Shown here: piece by piece, positions 32,298 to 38,609 of the stretch
Layout of the letters: each line of letters opens with the position of its first letter
How positions within the stretch are numbered: position 1 is the stretch's first letter
Assembly (NCBI GenBank): GCA_009746045.1
Contig: RPFO01001312.1
Span: 1-38,609 of the forward strand
Direction of reading: 5' to 3'
Length of the DNA: 38,609 nt
DNA from: Mesostigma viride
Taxonomy: Eukaryota; Streptophyta; Mesostigmatophyceae; Mesostigmatales; Mesostigmataceae
The notes under the pieces: model-generated
What the model was told of the DNA's origin: nothing
Seen by the model: the letters and a program-made list of their open reading frames with translations, nothing else
Databases searched by the model: none
Position numbers and translations under genes: made by a program

Positions 32298-33615
32298 CTG
32301 ATCAGACTGCCCCTTCTTCTTGTTTGGGCAATCCCTCTTCCAGTGACCTTCCTTGCCACAAGCAAAACACTTGCTCTTGCCAGACCCTCCCCCTGGGGCC
32401 TTGCTGTCCTGCTTGTTCTGGTTGCCTGAGGCCTGATTGTTATTCTGCCCCTGGCCACCACCCTTACCCTGCTGATGGCTGTTACGGTTGCCAGACTGGT
32501 TCCCCTGATTCTGGTTCCCCTGCTGACCTCCTCCACCACCCTGGTTCTGCTCCTTCTGGGCCTGCTTCCTTCTCCTGCTACCATACCGTGTCCCAGATGG
32601 GGTACGGTTCTTGCCCTGGCTAGCCTGAGACGCTGACCCTCCCTGAGAACTGATACCCTTGCAGGTAGGGACCCGGGTCCTGAAGTTTAGTATCACACGC
32701 TTCAGAGCCCCCCAGGTGCCATCAGTGAGATCACAGAGCTGCCTAGCAGTAGCCCTACCTTCCTCTGACAAGCCCATCTTATCAAAGAAGTGGTCTGCTG
32801 CTGCCCTGACTGTCACACTGAAGCCCTGCTTCTTGCCTGCCTCCACGATCAACTCAAACCTGGCCAGCTCAGCAGCCACCTCACCCTTGATCTCAAACTC
32901 ATCAAATTCTCTCTTCTTTTCCATGGTGAGATTGTGAACCCTGTCAGAAAACTCCTCCTTGATGTCATCCAGGAACTGCAGCCAAGTGTGCCCCTCTTTC
33001 AGAGCATGCCTAGCCATGTCATTGACCCTTTCAGACGACCCCTTGTTTGCGGTGGAAGAGTGAAACACCCTGACAATATCCACACCTGCTGCGACAGAGC
33101 CCACACTAGCTTCATGTCATCAAGCCATTTATCCAGGTTGTCTTGCTTCAGGGAGGGTTGAGCGCTTTCTGCCCATTCATGACTGTCACAGCATCAGAAA
33201 ATGGACGGGTGCCAGGCAACACACTCCCCACACGCACTGGTGGTGCCTGGGGAGGGTCAATCCTAGCCTCCAAACGCTCGGGCAACATACCAGACACCCT
33301 ATCGTGAACAGCAGCTTGCTTTGCAGCACGCACACCTGGGGTGACGATGGCGTCCTCCTCACCAGGCGTTGTGAGCACCACTGCATCCGTAGGTCGCCTG
33401 GCACGCTTGACTTTCTCCGCCTCAGCTTGCCCATCACGCCACCGCTTGTGTGTTCTCCCGGCTCTGGGGTCCATCTCTGGGATAGGTTGCCCAGCTGGCG
33501 CCTCCACGCCCCTCTCCTCCATCGCCTCCCCTTCCTCTCTGGCGATGTCCTCCTCTGCCGTTCGCTCCCGTTGCTCCTCGAATGTCGCCGCACCCCGGCT
33601 TGCCCTCCTAGGCAT
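32292..33615 (-). pseudogene. gag: Gag with CCHC zinc knuckle (two single-base deletions)
   Basis: Starts at ATG 33615-33613 (MPRRASRGAATFEEQRER). After a charged N-terminal part ending VMNGQKALNPP, the frame stops at 33148. Alignment with the gag at 1-871 shows one base missing there and another near 33105, between which LKQDNLDKWLDDMKLV lies in a third frame. The capsid-like part follows (VFHSST, TWLQFLDDIKEEFSD), then a Gln/Asn/Gly-rich basic stretch and CFACGKEGHWKRDC at 32369-32328, a CX2CX4HX4C knuckle that should bind RNA. It ends at UGA 32294-32292. The missing bases are in or beside short C and GT runs, so assembly error is possible. Confidence 0.85.
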
Positions 33616-33683
33616 TATATACAATGGCTGCGACCAACTTTGCAACAAGAAAACAGCAAACTCTCCACCTATCCTCCACCCCC

Positions 33684-34649
33684 TCAAGCCTCGTTTTCAG
33701 ACGAAGCTTCTCCTGCAACCGGTGCAGGTGCTGGCTCGTGGAACGGTCCCTCCACCGGATTCAATGGCTGCCCCTGGTCGTCGTGAGTAGGCACAGGCCT
33801 AATAACCACCGGAAGCCTCAAACCATACGCGTAATCACGTATCCAGCGAGAACGCCCCCACCTCAGCAAATGGGCCTCACCTAAACCAACGTTGTCGTCA
33901 ATGTGGTAGCGATTAAGCTCGTCCCGCTGCGCCTGCTCACGGCCCTCCTGAGAGCCGTCGCCCTCGTGACGCCTCTGGGCCGGCTGTACTACCGCCCCTG
34001 CTGGCTGATCTACGAAGTCGTAGAAGGCGTCGTCGGCTGAGACCTCTCGACCGCCAACCACGTCGACAGTCAAACTTAGCTGGTTTAACTCTCGGCGAGA
34101 ATGTGGAGTATCCCGACTAGTGTAGATGGAGAAGGGATTAAGAGTAATGAAGACACGATCAGCAGCGCCTCTGGTCAACTCTAAGACAGAGTGCGCCAGA
34201 TTCTGGCACTCTGCCACCAACGCCTGCGTACTGCCACGAACGATGGCCTCCCGCCTGTCCCGGGCGACCTGCACCACGTTTGGCACGCCGGTGTAGTCGT
34301 CCCCAAGGCGGAGATTGGCGACAAGGTCGTTTATCTCTCGGGCACCCCCGAGGCTTATGGCAATTATCTGCAAAAGCAGAGTGACCACCTGCTCAAACGC
34401 GAATGCGTTTGTGTGGCCAGCCCGCCAAGACGCTGGCAGCCTTCTGATGATTTCCGCGAGGTCCTCGCGAAATCTCAGCAGCTGCTCGGCTGCTCCTCGG
34501 ACGTACTCGCCCGGTGCCGACACCGCACGAATATTTCGGCGCACTTCCTCCGAGTCCTCGTGCCCTCCTGCGGGTACTGGACTGGACGCCGCTACCGTTG
34601 CTGCACGCGCAAAGGTGTTTGTCCTAGCTTCAGAGTCCGAATTCGACAT
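33684..34649 (-). CDS. ORF1, conserved unknown protein upstream of gag (subfamily 3, intact)
   Basis: ATG 34649-34647 (MSNSDSEARTNTF) gives 321 residues ending EASSENEA at 33684, 68 nt before the gag ATG. In-frame codons upstream to 34766 lie inside the LTR, so this ATG, just inside the primer-binding position, is preferred. It is clearly homologous to the ORF1 at 12954-14102 in its C-terminal two thirds (LGGAREINDLVA, SRDTPHSR, GGREVSADDAFYDFVDQPAG, EGDGSQEG, SRWIRD), while the N-terminal third is little conserved. It is intact here although gag and pol are frameshifted. No known domain is recognised. Being the first cistron, it raises the question of how gag is translated. Confidence 0.75.
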   Translation of the reverse strand: MSNSDSEARTNTFARAATVAASSPVPAGGHEDSEEVRRNIRAVSAPGEYVRGAAEQLLRFREDLAEIIRRLPASWRAGHTNAFAFEQVVTLLLQIIAISLGGAREINDLVANLRLGDDYTGVPNVVQVARDRREAIVRGSTQALVAECQNLAHSVLELTRGAADRVFITLNPFSIYTSRDTPHSRRELNQLSLTVDVVGGREVSADDAFYDFVDQPAGAVVQPAQRRHEGDGSQEGREQAQRDELNRYHIDDNVGLGEAHLLRWGRSRWIRDYAYGLRLPVVIRPVPTHDDQGQPLNPVEGPFHEPAPAPVAGEASSENEA

Positions 34650-34663
34650 ATCCGTCGACCAGA

Positions 34664-34673
34664 CTGTAATACG
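34664..34673. repeat. Inverted repeat at 5' end of internal region, primer-binding position
   Basis: CTGTAATACG on the plus strand (coding strand CGTATTACAG) directly follows the 5' LTR. The exact reverse complement lies at 28100-28109, about 310 bp from the 3' LTR. The pair differs from the subfamily 1 pair at three positions, and both partners changed together. Confidence 0.65.
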
Positions 34674-35299
34674 ATTTAGATGAACGCGGATCAGTGAGTT
34701 TCTGGTCTTCCCAAGATGTGATGAATGGAGCCATGGTTTCAACCAGCGGCTTTTAACCTTTACCACAGTTGCCTCACTACCCTGTGGTCACTAGCCTGAG
34801 GCGGCAGTACCCACGGACGGTGTTGGGAAAAGACGCTTGGCCACTGCTGTGTCCGAGCCTTTCTAGGTCTCACCATTGCTGCCAGGCCTTGCACGCCTTG
34901 GCAGGTCCGCCACTGTCAATTTCCTTGGTTGCATCAATCCAGGACGTCTGTCCTTCCATGAATGACAGTAACGCTCTGGATTTATCCGTCATGACAAGTA
35001 CCCGTCCATCCCAGGCCTGCAGGACTGCCAGTCCTGAAGTCCTGTGACATTCTTGGTACCATCAACCAATATTGACCACAGTACCTCCTAGTGACAGTCG
35101 GTCCTGTGACACGTAACGTGTGATGGTTCACCCAACACTGCCACGTGCCCTGTCCCTCACGTGTCCTTAGTCCTGGTACTGCTGTAGCGTCCGGCGGCAT
35201 TACTTCGGGACTTGATAACTCTCAAGTTCCTTGTCCAAATGAGGCGTTTAGCACGGCGTTGGAAAGGCCACTTCAGGTATGATATGCTAGCATATTGCA
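34674..35299 (-). repeat. 5' LTR, subfamily 3, truncated at its outer end
   Basis: Matches 27144-27769 with about three substitutions and one 1-bp indel, then diverges at 35300. About 17 bp of the outer LTR end, including GCTAACT, are missing. Confidence 0.8.
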
Positions 35300-35514
35300 C
35301 ACGTGATACATTCTCAATGACGTTTACTTACCAGGCTATGGCGACATATTACCCCCAAACCTATTCATTCACCTCGTCCCTAAGATGTTCCCGGACCCAC
35401 CGGACCACTTGACATCCCGTCACTCATGGCGCGCCTCGGCGCGGCGCGAAACTCGACCGTTAGTCAACCCCCAGACAGGTCGGGGGAGTTAACGACTAAG
35501 GGCTTAAGAGCAAA
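35300..35514. other. Spacer, no gene seen
   Basis: Contains a GC-rich patch GCGCGCCTCGGCGCGGCGCG near 35430 and an imperfect hairpin at about 35458-35502 (TTAGTC...CCCCC / GGGGG...GACTAA). Nothing else is recognised. Confidence 0.35.
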
Positions 35515-35945
35515 CTCAGGATATGCAGGGCAGAAATCCTTCAGGTGTAAAAAAGATGACAAAACACACTTTTGGTAAGGGGGCCTGATGCGCAACTGCA
35601 TGATTTACCGATTGGAACCCGGCCGCGCAACTGGATGATGTACATAAAAACCTACAAAAGTGATTGCACAAAACCCTACAATTGTCGATGAGTAACGACG
35701 GCCGGCGTAACTCGTGCATATTGAAAAACCACAAGAAAGAACTCAGGTATGAAGGCGGAAATCCCAGAGTGAAAAATGATTTCACCAACACAAAAATGTT
35801 GATAAGCGTGCAGAGTTTTTTGCAAAATGCGCGCAAGATACCCATTGGAACGCCGGCCGGCGCAACTGAACACCCAAAAACAAAAAACTTGATTTGCACG
35901 AAACCCTCAGTTCTCATGGATAACGTCGGGCCGGCGCAACTTCAT
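35515..35945. repeat. Two diverged ~230-bp tandem repeats with GGCCGGCGCAACT boxes
   Basis: ACTCAGGATATG...GGCAGAAATCC near 35515 corresponds to ACTCAGGTATGAAGGCGGAAATCC near 35741. GATTGGAACCCGGCCGCGCAACTG (35607) corresponds to an equivalent near 35842, and the TTGCACAAAACCCT region (35663) to one near 35893. Similarity is moderate. Two short frames cross it and are not supported as genes. Confidence 0.55.
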
Positions 35946-36215
35946 GCACTCACCACTTTCACCAAAGAGCCATTCGCCATTATATTGAGGAAAGCGAAAA
36001 TATGCCCACTTAAAAGCTGTTGTCTGCAGACATTGACACAAAATATGCATGGATATTCTCAAGCAATGAAGCTATGTGCAGGCATCAATGTCTTTATGAT
36101 AGCCAAATTGTGTTAGGACGAGTTTACATGTGCTATTTAAGACAAAAGGGCGTATTAAACCAAATCATTGCACACACTCAAGAGTGCTTTGCTGAACCTG
36201 GAAAGGAACAATAAA
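35946..36215. other. Unassigned sequence, no gene seen
   Basis: Low-GC sequence with short frames only. AATAAA appears near 36211 and AATAAAGG near 36221 on the plus strand, which could be the tail of an unseen transcript. Confidence 0.3.
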
Positions 36216-36405
36216 ACCCCAATAAAGGTAGAATTTTCTTTTACATTTTAATTTTTTATATACTAGTTTTAATGAATATTATATTATTTATATATATCTT
36301 ATATTATGTATATGAAATAACATTAAATTAACATTAAAATGTAAAATTATTATATTAATTATGTATATTATATTAATTATATTATATATTATATTCACGA
36401 TGCTC
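36216..36405. repeat. Extremely AT-rich low-complexity tract
   Basis: Long runs of TATATTA, ATTAATTA and AATATTATATT, nearly free of G and C for about 170 bp. It could act as a matrix-attachment or unwinding region; that is only a possibility. Confidence 0.6.
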
Positions 36406-37009
36406 TGTGTTAGATTAAAGATATCATACACACCTAACTCACCATCGCCTTCGCCTTGATGTTCCGTTGTATGGCCGGTCGAGCTGGGGGTGGCTTGTCG
36501 ACAAACCAATTTTTCTACATTCCTAAAAAAAAAATGCGACCTGCCTAACATTCGAAGGCGCCGCTGTTGGCTGACCTGAACTATCAGTGAACACCTCGCG
36601 TCACATTGACCGGCTAGTATTGACATTTCGCAGCAGTAACCGCTGCTTAAAAGGATCATCGGAGTTCGCGCATTTTGGCTCTTTATATTATCTGTTTTTG
36701 GAGACGACGAGCAAGCATCGATTGGTCAGCCCAATTCCTGTCCAGTCCTCGGACAGTGTCCAATCCGGTTCTTGGGATCCAGAAAACGTGCTCGAGCCTG
36801 GCCACTCTGTCGCGGGGCGCACGCGGAGCTAGTGCGCGTCGCGCCCAAACCTGACAGGCCTCAGGAAAGGCGGGGGGGCGAATGCAAGAATTATTGTTAA
36901 TATCCTGACCTGTCCTGGAAGTGTCCGGGGCAATTGCAAGAATTAACTATACCTGCTATTGCAACCAACACGGCCGACCAATACATTAATCCGACTTGAG
37001 CTGGACTGT
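36406..37009. other. Unassigned sequence, no gene seen
   Basis: No convincing frame. GCAAGAATTA occurs twice (near 36886 and 36935). The open frames are short and without motifs. Confidence 0.3.
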
Positions 37010-37440
37010 ACGACAAAATTTCGATGCAACATGAGGCCAAAAGCTATGTCGCAACGGTGCGCGCACCCCTTCGAGTGCCATTGCGACTGCCTATTAAGAC
37101 CGAAACGTGAACAAATCGGCACGCGGAAAGCAGAAAAACATGCTCGTATTTGTTGGGAGAAAAATTATTACGATCTAAATTTATGCGGATGTTCTGCGAT
37201 CTATAAATGTCGCGGGCTGTTTTTCTTTGTCATCGGCAGGGGGTCCGGCCTGAATTTTCTTCGGATGAATAAAGTAAATGATGCCTGCCGGGTTGATTGT
37301 CGATTGTTGGCCAGTTGCATTGTCGTAAGGAAACTAGTTTAATGAGTTTCTTAAAGCCGTAAAATCCCGCTTTGCTATCTTTACCGTTCCCGTCATTGCC
37401 GGTAAGAACATTAGCCCTGCGCATGCGTACTGCCCAACCA
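37010..37440. repeat. Diverged relative of the left part of the TTAA element (20520-20930)
   Basis: Shared stretches in the same order include GGTGCGCGCACCCCTT, GCGACTGC, CATCGGCA, CTGAATTTT, CGGTAAG and CCTGCGCAT. Overall nucleotide similarity is moderate. A Cys-rich 127-codon frame (36959-37342) overlaps it, but the homologous stretch at 20547 needs stops and shifts to match, so coding is doubtful. No TTAA/G-rich ends were found around it. Confidence 0.55.
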
Positions 37441-38427
37441 CTCCAAGTGAGAAAGGGTGGACTTTTCTTGTCGCTGGGCCCACAAATAAAAAATGCCCTT
37501 AATGGTACTTCTTGTGTTAACGTCTTAAGCTAGCGTTTTCCTGCCCCTTTCTTATGCTCGTGAGGTAAGCTTTTGGCCTTCTTTTTCGGCAAGATTGCAG
37601 CCAGAAAAGTCTGCGGGTCGTTGGCGCTGCCAACCGCTGAATTCGGGTGTCTTAAGCTAGGTTTAAGTCGTTTTTCGCTTGTGCAAGGCCGATAACCTTG
37701 TTAGGCCGTATTATAACTGAACTTGGATTCGGCATACTGCCAAATACCTTTGCATCTCAAAGAGAAGCTGATTGAATGTTTTTTTTTAACGTACTCTTTT
37801 CATCAAGGAGTTCCTGATGGTCCCCGTACCCTCCATACAGTTTTTATATATAAGAATTAGTTGTCCCGAGGAAATTCAGCAGGCAGGTTTTCTCTATCAT
37901 ACTTCCAACCTTATCCATATCGCAAGGGTTGGGTGGTCACTCACACATTTTCATACACCATGACGAGCTCTCTGCACCTTATCCTCTGAGACACGCGACC
38001 TTATCGTGCCCGCTGCATTTTTAGAAAGGAGGCAGTGTGTGCCATTTTGCGGGACACAATGCTTTGGTGCCACATGCGGTCAGTAGGCTGTTCCAATGTT
38101 TCTTCACCTTCCCACTGAGTAGATGTTAGCATTTTGTCATGCCTACACGCAGAGCAGCTACCGACAAGGTTGGCTGGGATAAAAAATGTCTAGCTTATTT
38201 TCCTTTCAATATATACTGCGTGTGGGTCCTCCACGTGTCCGCTTGTTTGGCATTGGAAGAGGGTTATATATGTGTTGTTGGGTGAAACAACTGGTTTGTT
38301 GGCACAGAAATCACACATTATTTACTGAGATAGGCATACATATGCTGCTCAGGGGGTCGTCGCGTTACAGCCTTTGTTTGTTAAGGGTAGGACTACAAGG
38401 TGGCTGTGCCGATGGAGGGGTGGGCGT
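37441..38427. other. Unassigned right-hand sequence, no gene seen
   Basis: No frame longer than about 90 codons and no recognised motif. TCTTAAGCTAG occurs twice (near 37524 and 37650). Confidence 0.3.
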
Positions 38428-38585
38428 GCTAGCCCCCCCTCACACCACGCATGTGTAGCCCACCCCCACACCCACGCATGCATGCTAGCCCACCTCACAC
38501 CCACGCATTCATGCACCCACCCCCACACCACACGCATGCATGCTAGCCCCCCACACACCCACGCAATGCATCCAGCCCCCCCCCA
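38428..38585. repeat. C/A-rich minisatellite, inverted copy of 26868-27143
   Basis: Units such as CCCACGCATGCATGCTAGCC are the reverse complement of the G/T-rich array at 26868-27143. Units are less regular here. The open frames are repeat artefacts. Confidence 0.85.
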
Positions 38586-38609
38586 TTAGGCATATGGTGA
38601 TGCAAATGC

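Larger units (their letters stand above)
27144..35299 (-). mobile_element. Near-complete copia-type LTR retrotransposon, subfamily 3 (reference copy)
   Basis: About 8.2 kb, read right to left: 5' LTR (truncated by ~17 bp), matched inverted repeat, ORF1, gag, UGA-CUAG, pol, 3' untranslated region, inverted repeat, 3' internal segment, 3' LTR. The two LTRs differ by about three substitutions and one indel over ~626 bp, so the insertion is recent. Target duplication cannot be checked because the 5' edge is damaged. Confidence 0.85.

Noticed and set aside
36668-36680. CATTTTGGCTC, resembling part of the dinoflagellate spliced leader
   Set aside because: Only 11 bases match, and the flanking leader bases and splice donor are absent; chance match.
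36959-37342. 127-codon Cys-rich frame
   Set aside because: The homologous sequence at 20547-20790 keeps it only with stops and frame changes, so protein coding is not supported.

Overview
This window is repeat-dense nuclear DNA from a eukaryote, and I found no convincing single-copy host gene. It contains LTR retrotransposons with Ty1/copia-type reverse transcriptase, eukaryotic AATAAA signals, a TTAA-flanked DNA transposon and kilobase-scale minisatellites. The sequence alone does not place the organism. A large-genome alga or plant would fit, but that is a guess.

Almost all coding capacity belongs to one LTR-retrotransposon family, mostly on the minus strand, here in at least three subfamilies. 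The reference copy spans 27144-35299 and reads leftwards: truncated 5' LTR, an extra unrecognised ORF (ORF1), gag with a CCHC knuckle, an in-frame UGA followed by CUAG, then pol, a structured 3' untranslated region, a polypurine tract and the 3' LTR. Pol runs zinc finger, integrase, retropepsin-like domain, reverse transcriptase, RNase H. A second copy starts at 2755 and leaves the window through gag at position 1. Others are fragments: pol at 3763-5352 (-), pol at 7204-10355 (+), ORF1 at 12954-14102 (-). Between 5.3 and 12.4 kb these pieces are rearranged into a 0.4-kb-arm palindrome, an inverted internal region and a tandem LTR duplication.

From 14786 to 26604 lies a minisatellite with a unit near 71 bp and a higher-order period near 1506 bp. 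Two insertions split it. One is a 2.1-kb element with interleaved direct repeats A-B-A-B and no target duplication (16639-18763). The other is a 2.3-kb TTAA-flanked, piggyBac-like element (20470-22754).

A second minisatellite (unit about 30 bp) lies at 26868-27143 and recurs in the opposite orientation at 38428-38585, so the two bracket the reference retrotransposon and a gene-poor right end. That end holds a degenerate tandem repeat, an AT-rich tract and a diverged relative of sequence inside the TTAA element.

The most interesting system is the retrotransposon family: a conserved ORF upstream of gag, an apparent stop-readthrough gag-pol junction, retropepsin after integrase, matched 10-bp inverted repeats bounding the internal region, and a 3' RNA structure with compensatory changes, including a tRNA T-arm-like hairpin.
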